Assembly: GCA_029961685.1 (NCBI GenBank)
Contig: JARWKL010000009.1
Location: forward strand, 28,335,208 to 28,399,207
DNA: 64,000 nucleotides
Reading direction: 5' to 3'
From: Aristolochia californica
Lineage: Eukaryota > Streptophyta > Magnoliopsida > Piperales > Aristolochiaceae
A model generated the notes under the pieces. It was not told where the DNA came from and did no database searches. It saw nothing but the letters and a program-made list of their open reading frames with translations. A program made the translations under genes and the position numbers. How positions within the stretch are numbered: position 1 is the stretch's first letter; each line of letters opens with the position of its first letter. Shown piece by piece: positions 33,359-45,121 of this stretch.

Positions 33359-33604
33359 TGACGACTTATTATTTTTTATTTTTTTCACTTTTTAAAATTT
33401 TATTCTAATAACACGTAATTAGTATATTAATTTATAATAAACTTTAATCATGAACTAGTTTAATTATAATAAACTTTAAACAACTGGATTTATATTTTGT
33501 GTTAATATATTATTAATTAACAATACATAAATAAATATATTATGTTATTGATAAATTAATATATTTATTTATTTATTATGTTTTTTTATTTCGTGTTAAA
33601 ATAG
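32693..33604 (+). mobile_element. Harbinger derivative with deleted interior
   Basis: Starts GGGGGGGTTAGTACACAATG, the complement of the Harbinger terminus at 6301-6320. It has the CT-rich leader (32930-33060) and the AT-rich tail (33385-33600) but no ORF1 or transposase. The 3' end is cut by the start of the segmental duplication at about 33611. Open frames in the leader are low-complexity. Confidence 0.65.
33321..33365. repeat. GAC/GAT microsatellite
   Basis: A run of GATGAC and GACGAC trinucleotides (about 45 bp). On the minus strand it reads poly-serine, which explains an open frame there. Confidence 0.9.
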
Positions 33605-33610
33605 TGAGAG

Positions 33611-33882
33611 GGAGGCTGGAAAAATATCTAGCAAAAGAGGGAGGCTGGAAAAATATCTAGAAAAAGAGGGGAGAGCTTCAATGCTCTACCTCTTAGCCAA
33701 TGCCTTTATTTATAGCTTTAGCCCTTAGGGCTACAACTTGATAAAATAAAAGACATAAAAGGAACATGTATTTACATCTTTATGCCATATTTATGGAAAA
33801 CATCAAATTTTACCCTTATGCCACCACTTTGACTTGTGGGCTTCTAGCCTTGAGCTTGTGGGCTTGAGCCAATCTTCCAATA
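33611..33882 (-). repeat. Copia LTR F, truncated (copy A)
   Basis: The same sequence as the right part of 59010-59397. It ends CTTCCAATA where copy B has CTTCCAACA, so the terminal CA is mutated here. Confidence 0.75.
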
Positions 33883-34806
33883 CCTTATATGAGAAGGTTA
33901 TTTAAGAAAGTTTCTATTATTATGTTTCATCTCAAAAAGTTTCTTATTGAATATATTTTATTTAAGTTTCATAGAGAATTATTTTTCTATCTCCCTCTTG
34001 GGTCATACATGGTCAAATTTATTATGATATTTCAGTACTACCATTACAGTCTCTTGCTTATTACGGTGGTGGCTATTGCTCTTTTACTCAGTTGCCTTTC
34101 TCCTACCAAACTTTTTTGACTCTCATTTACCCTATTTTGCCAACCCCTTGGTACATTGCTTTGGTTGGTCCTCCTTTTATATATAGGTGGTTTTAAGTCC
34201 ATTGAGACTTTTTTATTGGTACCCTTTGGGTTTTTATCGTTATCTTTTGAGTGAAAGACATTACTCTCTTTTGTGATTATTATCACTATTTTGTTCAAAA
34301 TCATTTGATGTTGGTTTCAACTCCTACTTTATCACCCATGTCTTTTACTTTTTGACAGTATTTATCCGATTGAGTACTTATCATTGGGACACTTTGATGA
34401 CGAAGATAATTACTACAACTTTTTTTTTATTTCAAGCTAGGATCACAACCGTTATCTCCCATCTTGAGGGGGAGAATAGAAGGAGAAATATGAAGGGTGA
34501 AATTGGAAGTTGAGTGTTTCAGTAGTTGCACCTCCCTTCAAATTGAATTATGGGTATTGCTATCATTTGAGAAGAAGTATAATCTACAATGAAGAATTCC
34601 ACATGTTGTGGTGATAAAATTTTATGTGACTAGAATATCCATGAAAGGGGGAGAATAATATGAGAACAAGATGAAGACTACAAGCAAGATGTGAACAAGA
34701 ACAAGATGAATTAAAGCAAGGTAATCAAAATTTCTTTTCAAATACACAATTTTCTTGACCAAGATTATTTGCAAAGTAAAGTAACGAAAACCAACTTGAG
34801 GGGGAG
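33883..34806 (+). mobile_element. Degenerate 3' internal part of an LTR G copia element (copy A)
   Basis: AT-rich sequence with no intact domain. It ends in a polypurine tract ACTTGAGGGGGAG (34794-34806) at the LTR. The homologous region in copy B is 59398-60337. Confidence 0.5.
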
Positions 34807-35157
34807 TGTTAAAGGATACATGACTAGTTAATAAGGAGAACATCCATAAAGATGACAAAGAATTGCAATTACGCAAGCTAGTGTATGTCTCTTATGTCTT
34901 TTCATTTTGAATCATGTAGCCCTAAGAGAATTTTAGTAATTGTAAACACCTTCCAACAACTATAAATATAGCCTCAAGGCACGTGGTAGAGCGTTCAAGC
35001 GACTTCCTCTTGACTCAAATTCGTCCTCACACCTCTCTCTTTCATTTTATTTCTCTCCCTTGGTTTCTTCTCTCCTCTCTCCTAAAAGCTAAACTTCCGC
35101 TCTTATCACCCTCCCTTGAGATCTCTTGTATTTATGTGTTGGCCTTAGAAATCAACA
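34807..35157 (+). repeat. Copia LTR G (copy A)
   Basis: TGTTAAAGGATACATGAC to GAAATCAACA, 351 bp, preceded by a polypurine tract. The matching LTR in copy B is 60338-60689. Confidence 0.85.
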
Positions 35158-35845
35158 AACTTCTCAACAAAAAGGTGTTGTTGAGAGAAGAAATAGAACC
35201 TTAATTGAGATGAGAAGAGTTATGCTACATACATACAAACATGCCACATAAATTTTTGGTCGAAGCCATAAATACCATTTGCTACATCATAAACCAAGTG
35301 AACATGAGGCACATTCTCAACAAAAGTCCTAATGAATTGTATAAGGGCACCCTTCCCAACATCACCTATTTCTGAACCTTTGGATGCACAATGTACTCAC
35401 ATTGAAAGAACCAATGGAAATATTAGGGAAGTTTGACTCTAGGGCTGATATAAAATTTTTCTTGGTTATTCAATTCATTTTTAGGTATATAGAGCTTTTA
35501 AAAAGACATCTATGAGAGTCAGGGAGTAGGTATAGGTTGAGTTTGATGAATCTAATTCGCCAAGTCTAGCCCCAACTCCAATTTCTGATGATGAAGAGGG
35601 AAACCCCTCTAATTCATCCCCAGGATTTCAATCTCAAGAACAAAATCTTGAAGAGAACCCAAGTGAGGCAAATAACCAGGAAGAACCATCTATGGAGCCA
35701 AAGAAATATTGATCACACCCTAGAACAAATCATTGGTGACCCTAAAAAAAATTGCATCTAGAAGATGATGAAATTATGGGAAACTGTCTTCATTTCTCAA
35801 ATAAAGCCCAAATTTTTTGCCAAAACTGAAAAAAAAGCGTCATAA
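35158..35845 (+). pseudogene. Copia integrase fragment and downstream linker (copy A)
   Basis: Begins in a Q-Q-K-G-V-V-E-R type motif (TTGAGAGAAGAAATAGAACC follows), the third integrase core residue, then drifts through stops. The RT that follows in copy B is missing here; the junction GCGTCATAATTCTC at about 35837-35850 has no counterpart in copy B. Confidence 0.7.
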
Positions 35846-35856
35846 TTCTCTATGGG

Positions 35857-36174
35857 TGTTGAAAGATATAGACAAGATTAAGTGTCATTATTGTAAATAT
35901 CATATATTTTTTATTTCTTCTTCACTCTTTTTAGGGTTAGGGGTATACTTGTAATTTATGTACTCTTGATATCTATAAATAAAGGTTAAGAGGAAAGGTT
36001 TGGAGATAAGCCCACAACCCTAATTCACCCCTCAATTCTCTCCTCTACATGCTCACCAATCTCCTCTCTCCTAGTCGTCATTTCTCTTCTTCATCCTCTT
36101 CTTGTCTTCTTCTTCCTTCTCTCTTCCATTATCTTAGGTTGAAGACTTTATATTATGGAATCCTGAAATCATCA
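35857..36174 (+). repeat. Copia LTR C with primer-binding site (copy A)
   Basis: TGTTGAAAGATATAGACAAG to GAAATCATCA (318 bp), followed by TGGTATCAGAG (36175-36185). Being followed by a primer-binding site, it is in 5' LTR position; the leader runs to about 36650. Confidence 0.85.
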
Positions 36175-36729
36175 TGGTATCAGAGTTTTTCTACTCGGAT
36201 TATGATTCATGAAGGAAATGATTGACATGGAGGAGCTGCATGACAAAGATTAGGTCTTTCTCTTATTCTTGGATCTAAACCAGCAGATACCCCATGCTTC
36301 TTGTCACTATTATAACTGATTTTCGTTGCTTATGCTGATATGTAATTTTTTGTTGCTGCTAATATGCTAGTGGTATCAATACTTTTGTTTTATGTTGAGC
36401 ATGCTAATCTGCTTGTTTATAACTCTGAACTCATTTTTCTTCTGTTGTCATTTAGTATTGTCGTATGATACTATTCAGTAAAAACCATCTCCTTGAATCC
36501 TTGAATATGCAAGTACCTACGTTGTTTTCTATTGAGCCTACTAATCTACAACCTTTTTGTTGAGCTAGCTTGAGTGCCATGTGAACATTTTAATTTTGAT
36601 ATTCGGATCCAATTGCCCAGCACTGACATGGTTTCCATTGAGTACATTTCAATGCAATTAGCTAGCTTTTCAAGTACCAAATGCTAGCAAAAAGAGCACT
36701 AAAGATGTTGAGCTTGGCAAGTACCAAAT

Positions 36730-36876
36730 GAAATTCCTCCTAGCAAAGAGCACTAAAGACCTGCTCCAGTAATTTCAAGTAATCCAACAATTGATGTGCC
36801 TCGGTTAATACCTCACTAGATGCATCATTGCCCCAAGCATGGATGTTTGGACGTGCTTTCTTACCGTTTGAGTAAT
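36730..36876 (-). pseudogene. Unidentified captured exon, copy 2
   Basis: The minus strand after CTTCAG (36877-36882) reads KKARPNIHAWGNDASSEVLT then EAHQLLDYLKLLEQVFSALC and a stop. The frame is open where copy 1 has stops. A 3-bp deletion relative to copy 1 (one TTT) causes the stop. Family unknown. Confidence 0.45.
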
Positions 36877-38518
36877 CTGAAGCATGCATCTGCTAGTCAA
36901 AACACTTTGAAGCCTCTCATGTGTTTTTGCTGCTACCATCTCTTAGACGTGTGCTACATAGAAAAGGAAACAAAATGTTCAAAGGAAATTTTCTTTGTCC
37001 GATCGAATGAAAGTATTAGAACCTGATTGGAGTGTAGGATGAAAGTATTAGCAATTGATGGAAGAAGTTGTTATTTTTTTATTTTTTTATCATGCTGCTA
37101 TCTGGGAAAGTTATTAGTAAGTAGGGGTGGCATCGAGTCTAGCCGAGCTCAAACCTGCCAATGTTCGAGTTGGGCTTGATATAAACATTTCGAACTCGAG
37201 CTCGAGCCTAAAATGGTAATCGAGCTCCAACCTATATTTAAAACTTTACATCAAATACATATCAAATACATAAACTATTCTCTTGAGATGTAACAAAAGC
37301 AGTTCAATTTTCATAAACTTTTGCCCACGTTAATGATCAATTCCTTTAAAAATTTCATAGAACTGTGCTTGTGGAAAGAGATATGTTATAGGTTCTACAA
37401 TGCTAAATAATGTAGAAACACAAAAAAAAAAAAAATAGAGAAAATCAAGAACCGTGAATATCATGTTCCCTTTTTTGGATTGTTACATCTTAATACTCTT
37501 AATTTTTCAGAACAGGAAAAAAATGACATTTCATTGTAAACATATCAATCACTATAGAAACTTCCAGACTTAACAAACCTATGACACATACATGATGCCC
37601 TGCCCTCTTATAAATGTCAAGCGCTCTAACAACATCCTACTGCTACATCTCAAAAAACTGCAAAAAAGGTTAACAACTAATTCATAAACACTATCAACAG
37701 AGTAGACTGTACACGTATGGCAAACTATGAATTCCAATTCCACTCAACTGAACATCAATGTGTGGACTATTTCCAGCTCAATTGGATGTGTTCTCAAAAG
37801 CTCATAGTTTGATATCTGGTTTTTTTTTTTTTAACTAAAGTTGGTTTTATCATTAAAGTAGAAACTAGAAATCCATTTTTGGGTTTTGAAGTTTAACTCA
37901 ATTCAAGAGGTTGCCATGCCAACCCATCCTAATCTGAGAAAGTTAACATAGTACATATTCCACTATCCAACTATTTGTAATCCATATCCAAAATATGATA
38001 TTTCATATGTATTCATATCCTCGCCAGTAACATTGTTAGTTGGACATAACATAAAAAAACATTTTGTTAGATTATCAATTTCTAATAGGTTGGATATTAA
38101 AATGTTGATTACCATTTAGTCCTATAAAGATATGTTACAAGCTATTACTAGACCTCATTCTCCAACTAGACAGTGGAGTGCTCTACCATGTCAACAAAAT
38201 TAAGAGTACCATCATTAATGATATTGAAAAGTTTGACACTTTCACCAGCAACTTTCAGGAAGATAATAATATTTTAGAGGGTTAGATACCAAAAAAGTAT
38301 GCTTGATAAATAAAATAATTGAGAAAGATGTGCTCACAATTGTGAGAACATATTGGATCACATTATTAGATACAACTACTCCTTCTGGCTACAAAAATGT
38401 AAGAAGTCAAAAAACATAATAATTGCAATCAGATTAGACCAATAAAAGAATGATTCATGGTATATTGGTGTTGCTAAGAATTTCACAGACAACTAAGGAA
38501 TGCCCATATATCTAAGAG

Positions 38519-38876
38519 TATTGGAAGATGGGTCCAAGCCCATAAGATATAGACCGACAAAAGATGGGCCCAAGCCCTCATTACCAAGGAAGGCCCACAT
38601 ATCTAAGAATGTTGAAAGATGGGCCCAAGCACATAAAAGATGGACCGGCATAAGAGTTTCAGTTTAAAGGTGTTTTAGTCATGTTAATCTTCTATTTATA
38701 TTGAGTTATTTGATTATTCTAGGACTTATCTTTAAGAGTTAGAGTTTCAGTGTAATTGGGACAAGGGTAGTTTAATTTTAGTTAGACTCTACTTCTTTCT
38801 TCTATTATAAATAGAGGTTCATATACCCTGATTACAATAAGTCAATGAAGTATTTATCTTTTCCATAAATTCAACA
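38519..38876 (+). repeat. Copia LTR D with primer-binding site
   Basis: TATTGGAAGATGGG to CATAAATTCAACA, immediately followed by TGGTATCAGAGCAGG (38877-38891), a perfect initiator-tRNA primer site. The first base pair of the canonical TG start is mutated to TA. An inverted relative lies at 50676-51170. Confidence 0.8.
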
Positions 38877-38891
38877 TGGTATCAGAGCAGG

Positions 38892-40510
38892 TTATGTGAG
38901 TTGACTTAGTCAACCCATAGAGATAATGTGATCCCTTTCTAATCCATTTTCTTTAGCAATTTAGGTTTGTGTTTATTTTTTTCAGTCCCTACACCCATTA
39001 TTTGCTTTTCGTTTTCACCTTTATACTACTATTCTATTTCTTGGAGCTTCTGGTTCATGACTAGAGACCAGGACCATCCATCTCTGTCTATGATGCTGCT
39101 CTCCCACTTTGTTCAACTTCGGGATCTTACTGGGTTACGTCGCAAATTACCTCTTCACCAAGCTGCCATTTTCGTCGCCGAGTCATCTTGTCGTTTTTGC
39201 TGCTCCATTAACAAAGTTGTTTTCAAAATAAGATATAGAACCGGAATGTAATATTTTCCGTCCAGATTGACAGCAAGGTGTCAATACTCCAGTTGAGATT
39301 CCATGCTCGGGAAATATTTAGGAAAGTTTCCTTCTCTGATTTTTTGGTGTTGTTTCTTCGGGATATTATTGCTCTTAATTTGAAAGATCTCAACTAGCGC
39401 TGGTAATATTTCACATTGCTATAAATCAGGCAAACACGTTGCTGTTATTCTGGATATTATTGTGGAAAATCATAAATTCAAGCTCCTACTGTGTTGTTCG
39501 GTTTCTATTCTTGTTCTCACCCATTGCCTCTTGCTCTACTGTATATCAGCCATTCTGCACTGGCATCGTCTTCAATCTTGCCAAATATAATCTATGACAA
39601 TAGGTAACCCATTGTTGCCGATTTTAATTGTTTCCTTAGTTTGGAAACCATTTTTAATCCAGTGCATTACTATGGCGCATCTATTATCCTTATCGAGTCA
39701 ACCCCATGAACCGGGCTACCCGTCTAGTTCTTGTTGAGCTGAACTAGTCTACCGAGCTAACTCAAGCCAAATTGGTCTGAGTCAACACGACCAGGTCAAC
39801 TTGACTCGGGCCACTTATGTTTCTGCCTTGGTATACATGTCCGGGTCCCAAGTTTTATATATATTTCTTCCGTGATTCGGCCATAGTGATCTACTATTTG
39901 ACTTGGTGCAACTCGGTTCTCTGACTAGATTATTATTTTCAGGTATTCGCAATATATTCCGTTGATCAACATATTATTTGGTGCAAATACTTGCTTCAAT
40001 TTATTTCATGGGTTCTTTTACAAGGTTTATTATTTTGGTTCATGTTATGTGGGCTCAAGCCCATTTCAGTTGTTGTAATTGTGTCTCTTTGGATGAGACA
40101 TTATTATTGAAGAAGTGGTGGCCTCAGTATCCCTTTTCATACGATCCTTGATTTGACTCTCACACATATCTTTGGGCCAACCTTTATTGTAACCTTTTGA
40201 GTATTGTTTCGGTTGGGAATTTAAGTCCATCAAGTAAACATATGGGTGTTGCAAAACTCGTCTCTTTTCAAATTTCCATCATGTTGCAAAACTCGTCTCT
40301 TTTCAAATTTCTATCATGACAGAAAACTCAAATCTTTTGCACTCGCCATCTGAAACTCAAAAGCGGAGGCAATGCAGCACAAGTGGAGTTTTGATGTCTG
40401 CCATGAAGCTGTTCAAAAAACACGTATTTCCAAGACAAATTGTGCTTGCGGCATCAGAGCTTCTCTTCCTGGCTTCGACGACTTACGACATACACAAAAA
40501 ACACAAAAAA
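38892..40510 (+). other. Copia leader and degenerate internal sequence
   Basis: Shares words with other copia leaders in the window (GAGACATTATTATTGAAGAA near 40098 also at 50548). The short frame at 40316-40513 starts TENSNLLHSPSETQKRRQCS, which I cannot assign. No pol domain is seen. Confidence 0.45.
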
Positions 40511-40803
40511 TAATTAGAATTGAAGTTTGAAGCTTTCTATTTTGGAAGCATCTTCACACTTTCCACTCATTGTTGAAGCCCCCCCCCTCTTCCTCGCTCC
40601 CACTCCCCCGCTCCCGGTTCCCGAATCAGCCCATTAACGAGTCGGCTCGTAAGCTTTCGAGCCGAACCTTGATTCGGTTGAGCTCAACTCATTAATTTAA
40701 ATGAGCCAATCCCGGATCTCGAACCTATACCGAATCGAACTGAACGTGAAATGAGCCGAGCTCGAACCACTCACGAACAGGCTCGGTTTCGAAGCCACCC
40801 CTA

Positions 40804-41409
40804 CATGTGGCCACCCTCCCACCCAAAAGAAAAATAAAAATATGACTCGCATTTCCTCCCCCCTTCTCTCTCTTCTACTACTCTGATCCAATTGGAGATC
40901 GTGGTTCGAATCATTTCTCATTCTATTTTCTTTTTTTCGTTTTTAGTGCCTTCTTATCTACTAGTCATTCGTTTGTTGGAGGTCGAGCTCTGTTTCACGA
41001 GCCTTCCCATCTTTCCCTCCTTCCTTCCTCCCTCCCTCCCTTCCTTCCCCCACACCTTTTTTTTTCGTTCTTTCATTATTATGACCTCTGAATAAAAATC
41101 TATGGCAACATTTGGGTTCTTCAAGTGAAATCACCATTGCCCAAGATGAAGCGAGAGCATCCTAAACCTAGCTATAACCTCACCGGAGACTTCCCTCCAC
41201 CTCCTCCCATGGAGAGCGTCTCTGGACAAGAGAAGATTCTTATGGAGGAACCTCCCCCCGATGCTGATGGCATCGACGAGCTGCTCGCTGATTTCGGTTA
41301 TAAGGTTCGGGCCTCCAACATGGCTGATGTCGCCCAAAAGCTCGAGCAGCTGGAGATGGTCATGGGCACCGGACAAGAAGACGGTCTCCTTACTCATCTT
41401 GCCTCCGAG
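40804..41409 (+). pseudogene. DELLA gibberellin-signalling repressor, 5' leader plus first 88 codons
   Basis: From the ATG at 41146 the frame reads MKREHPKPSYN, then a Pro-rich linker, then GIDELLADFGYKVRASNMAD and VAQKLEQLEMVMGTGQED, ending THLASE at 41409. These are the DELLA motif (41275-41289), the LExLE-like block and the start of the region before TVHYNP in GAI/RGA proteins, which bind the GID1 receptor. The TVHYNP motif and the whole GRAS domain are absent: at 41410 the sequence switches to the GC-rich interior of a hAT-type element and a stop follows at 41422-41424. About 340 bp of putative 5' leader with CT-rich runs precedes it. An in-frame GTG at 41125 is not the start. Confidence 0.9.
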
Positions 41410-41747
41410 GGAAGACGAGGGTGACAGAGGCGGCCGAAAGCAGCTGTTGACGACGACAGAGGCGGTGACAACAATGGACGGGAGGGGCCTGACGGTGACG
41501 AGGGCAGGAACAATTTTTCCCCCGTCACTCTCTCTCTCACTCCTGCTCTCGCTCCCGGTCCTGACTCAGCTCGTTAAAGAGCCGGCTCGCGAGCTTTCGA
41601 GCCGAACCATGATTTGGTCGAGCTCGGCTCGTTAATTTAAACGAGCCGATCCCGGATCTCGAACTCGACTCGAGATCCAGGTATACCGAATCAAATTGAG
41701 CAGAGCTCAAGCCGTTCACGAGCCGAATCGGTTAGAGGCCACCCCTA
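41410..41747 (-). mobile_element. hAT-type terminus adjoining the DELLA fragment
   Basis: Contains the subterminal GAGCCGGCTCGCGAGC and GAGCTCGGCTCG words and ends GAGGCCACCCCTA at 41747, like the end at 40803. The DELLA fragment is thus sandwiched between two hAT ends in the same orientation. Confidence 0.7.
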
Positions 41748-44107
41748 CCTCCCCCTTAAGTTTTTTTTATAGATACCAATAATACAAAAATTACAATGGT
41801 ACCTTTCACCCTAGTAGGACTTAATAAGGAAGAAAGATCATATGGTAATTACATCAATGACACCCAAGCCTATCTATTAATCGATCAACTTAAAATGTTA
41901 CACCCAGCAAGAGGATATTGATCGATCATACCATTGATCAATAAGTCATATTTTGATATAAAAAAATAGTAGTTACACTCGATTCATTGATCATCTACTT
42001 TACACTGGTCGATCAATGTAAACTCAACTTGTTGCAAACGGACAAGAAACGATTAGTTTGGCTTGGGGAACTTATAAGGACCCCACCAAACTTCCCATTG
42101 AGAAGTTAATGAGTCTTTAGCGTTATATCCACAAATATTTATTCTCAGTCCTTTACAAATCTTCCTAAAGTGCATTTTTTAGAAAGAGTGAGACAAACTC
42201 TAGAAAAATCCTTTCTCTTTTCTCATATCCTCTCCTTTGCATACACATTAGACAAGTTCCAACATCTTTCATGAAGTTGGAGGCTTGGATCTCTCAAAGA
42301 AGAAGGTTTCTCTACAATTGATAAAGGTGTAAGTTTTACCTTTCTTTTGTATTTTTGTTTTGAGATAGGTTCATCTAGAACCTAACTAAATCTAAATAGA
42401 AAAGGTCTAGCTAGAGCTAGAATCTAGTCAATCTCGTTGGGAGATTATTTCGTATATCATGTATTTGAGAAGCACGTGGCTTAAAGAGAGGCAAAAACTA
42501 TTTTATGTAAATTCTAGCTAATAGAGCTTGATTAGTGGAATTTTCCAAGCATAGGTTTTTAGGCGGTGAATACCAATAGGGGAACATCAATAATAAAACT
42601 TTTGACGTCAACTATTATGGTGTGTAAATTTTCTATGCTTTAATTTTCATGCTTGTATGACTTTATATTCCATGCCTTAAAATTGTATAATTTTAATTCA
42701 CAATTCACCTCATTCTTGAGAAGCTACCTAGGTCAACACGTTACACTCAATTGATAAATCTTACATTTTCATTAATTGATCATTGTGTGTTTCAGCTTTA
42801 TGTAATCGACTATAAAATGGCTAGTTTGGTAGGGACACTGATAAATACCACACCAAACGTGGTTTAGAGAATTTATTGAATATTAATTTGAAATTTTGAA
42901 AGCATTCAAAACCTCTATTCTACTTGAAATCACTTTCTGAATTCTCTTTTGAGAGAGAAACTCTATTCTTGCAAATCATTATCAATTCTCTCAAAACCTC
43001 GTACATCCTTGTTAATTCAAGTTGCGTTACACTATCAGCGGTGTTGAAAGATTAGGGACTTGGATCTCTCTAAAACAAGGTTGATTCTCCCTTATGCAAA
43101 AGGTGTAAATTTTATTTTTATTTTTGTGTTTTCATTCTTTCTTTTATAGGTTCATCAAGAACCTAGAATCCAGATAGAAAGACTTGTTATAGCTAGAACC
43201 TAGTTGTACAATCTCAAGACATTACACATGGCTTAAAAGAGGGTTGGAATCTCTTTTGTGTAATTTTTTAGTTAATAGAGCTTATTAGTTAAAATTTTCA
43301 ATCAAGGGTTCTTGGACAGTGAATACCAATAGGTGAACATCGATAACAAAAATTCTTTGTATTTAAATCTTGTAGTGTATGCATGTTTATTTAATTCTTG
43401 CTTTGATTTTCATTTGAAAATTAAATTTTAAATTGTAATATCACAATTCACCACCCTCTAGAGATGCCACGTGGGCTAATATATATCATTTAAATGAATA
43501 TGATGAAAATCATCACTCTAAATTTATAGAAGATCTAGTTATTCAACCATCAACTTTCATTATTAACAATCATAATTGAAAGAACTTGGAACAATTTACA
43601 AATTTGGGTTAAGCACTTTCTCAAGCATTCAAGATTTAAGTGAAAATTTTCTTTAATTGCTATATTATATAATTGTATAAGGATATCAAACCATAATGAT
43701 GAAGGTATCGAAGGAGATGAACTAGTTGAAATTATTGAGGATAATGCGAAGTTTGAAGAGGAAGGAAAAACGACGAAGATGATTAGGACAAAAAAAATTC
43801 ATCAGCCTATATTCGAAACATCTAATGGATATTAGAAACAAATAAATTGAATCAAATCAAATGTGGCTAATGTGTCTAATGGAACTATTGATCTTAACAA
43901 GATCAAATTTTTTTGTATAAAAAATTTAACACGATATTTTTTAATAAAAATTTCAAAAAAATTATTTGAGATTGATATTAGACATCTTCTTTTACTAAAT
44001 ATTAAAAAAATTGATTACTTTTTATAAAATTTCCTAGTAAAGCATTAGGAAGGACACTTATTCTTATAAAAGCAATAAAAGACTTACGTCAACAAGACCT
44101 ATGTAGA
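41748..44107. repeat. AT-rich repeat region with a diverged internal duplication
   Basis: No gene seen. About 42240-42610 and 43040-43370 are diverged direct repeats (GGCTTGGATCTCTC / GGACTTGGATCTCTC; GTGAATACCAATAGGKGAAC). The complement of this family occurs at 54434-56150. 41880-42030 contains several GATCGATCA words. Possibly LTR-like ends of an unclassified retroelement. Confidence 0.5.
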
Positions 44108-44785
44108 CTTTGGGGGGGAGCAGAGATGAATTACCTGTGCATTACTCCATTCATTCGATTAGGTTGTTAGTGGTGAATGATCACCTATTTTGCAAATCAT
44201 TCACATGAAGCGATCGTGCGGGACACATCTCTCCCTCCCGCTTTTTTCCTTATTTCGCTATGTTCTCCCACTCTCTCAGCCTTCCTCTCCCAAAAAAGTT
44301 TTCTCCCTCTTGGCTTTTCTCCCTTCTCGGCCTTCCTCCAAATTTTTTTCCCTCTATCTTCTCCTCTCGGCCTCCCTCTCTTCTCCTCTTGGCGTACCTT
44401 TGGAGCGTCGCCTCCGTCATAGTTGCCTACTAACCCACCGTTGTCTCCCGCTATTATTGATGCCGTGAGGAAGACGATGCTGGTTTAATTTTTCCTTAGT
44501 TAGGAAAAATTAAACCAGCATCATAACTTCATTATATTTATTTTGTAAAATAATCCATATTTTGTTATTTATAAAATAATTATTTTTATTTATTTAGTAT
44601 ATTCATTTTGTAGTTACTGTATTAAATTAGTGATTTAATAGTCACAAATAAAATATGTTTAAAGTAAACATTTGATATATTTATTTTAATTAATTATCTT
44701 TTTAGTTATATATTCTTTTTAAGTATATTATTAAAAATTAAATATTCTCTTATTTATATCATAATTTTTATTTTTGGAACATTCA
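44108..44785 (+). mobile_element. Harbinger derivative upstream of the AAA-ATPase gene
   Basis: G-run terminus at 44108, CT-rich leader (44225-44400) with CTCTCGGCCTCC, the hairpin at 44476-44522, then the AT-rich subterminal region. Collinear with 31489-32340. No ORF1 or transposase. It lies about 540 bp upstream of the ATG at 45322. Confidence 0.6.
44476..44522. repeat. Perfect 21-bp inverted repeat with 5-nt loop
   Basis: Left arm 44476-44496, loop TAGTT, right arm 44502-44522, core TTTAATTTTTCCT/AGGAAAAATTAAA. Longer arms than the homologous hairpin at 31626-31662, with the base changes at the flanks paired on both sides. Confidence 0.9.
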
Positions 44786-44996
44786 CTTAAACTTGGTTTT
44801 TTCCCATTTTACCGGCCTCCATTTCGATGCAAATCGGGATTTAAAGACATATTTTATCACACGAAGACGAGGTGTCGATGATGATGTAATGAGCACGCGC
44901 AAAACCGAAGGTCCCGTCCGGTCTTCAACGTTTTTAATCTTTATATAGAAGGAGATTGCGACGAAGACCATCAAATTATCGGGAGGAAGAAGAATT
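44786..44996 (+). promoter_or_regulatory. Upstream duplicate of the AAA-ATPase promoter
   Basis: A copy of the 45122-45321 promoter (TATCACACGAAGACGAGG, GTCTTCAACGTTTTTAATC, TATA at 44941-44947, GGGAGGAAGAAG) but with AATTAAATATT where the gene copy has the ATG. Separated from the functional copy by the AGGACACTTATTCTTATAAA spacer (45049-45121). Confidence 0.75.
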
Positions 44997-45121
44997 AAAT
45001 ATTAAAAAAAATTATTATTATTTTTTATACAATTTCCTAGGAAGGACACTTATTCTTATAAAAACATTAAAAGACTTATGCCAACTGTCGTCAACATCTT
45101 CTCAGCCGCCTATGTAGACTT

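Larger units (their letters stand above)
33611..38064. repeat. Segmental duplication, copy A
   Basis: Collinear with 59153-64000 at very high identity by eye, across LTR F, LTR G, integrase scraps, LTR C, copia leader, the unidentified exon and a hAT end. Copy A lacks about 410 bp (RT fragment) present in copy B, and has an extra 30-bp tandem copy at its left edge (GGGAGGCTGGAAAAATATCT twice). The duplication continues beyond the window on copy B's side. Confidence 0.9.
37122..40803 (-). mobile_element. hAT-type element(s), minus orientation, hosting a copia solo LTR
   Basis: TAGGGGTGGCATCGAG at 37122 matches the complement of the right end of the 15342-16764 element; GAAGCCACCCCTA ending 40803 matches the complement of the left end. 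Flanking 8-mers TTAGTAAG and CATGTGGC do not match, so the two ends may not come from one insertion. The interior holds poly(T) LINE-like sequence (37818-37880), LTR D and copia leader sequence. Confidence 0.5.

Noticed and set aside
32788..33388. Several overlapping frames around a poly-Ser stretch
   Set aside because: Shadows of CT-rich leader and the GAC/GAT microsatellite in a Harbinger derivative.
37122..40803. A single complete hAT insertion
   Set aside because: The ends fit, but the flanking 8-mers (TTAGTAAG, CATGTGGC) do not match; kept only as a low-confidence element.
40880..40910. tRNA-like GTGGTTCGAATC word
   Set aside because: No cloverleaf, A-box or acceptor stem around it; no tRNA gene was found in the window.
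41125..41145. Upstream start (GTG at 41125) for the DELLA fragment
   Set aside because: Not an ATG; the family starts MKRE, which is the ATG at 41146.
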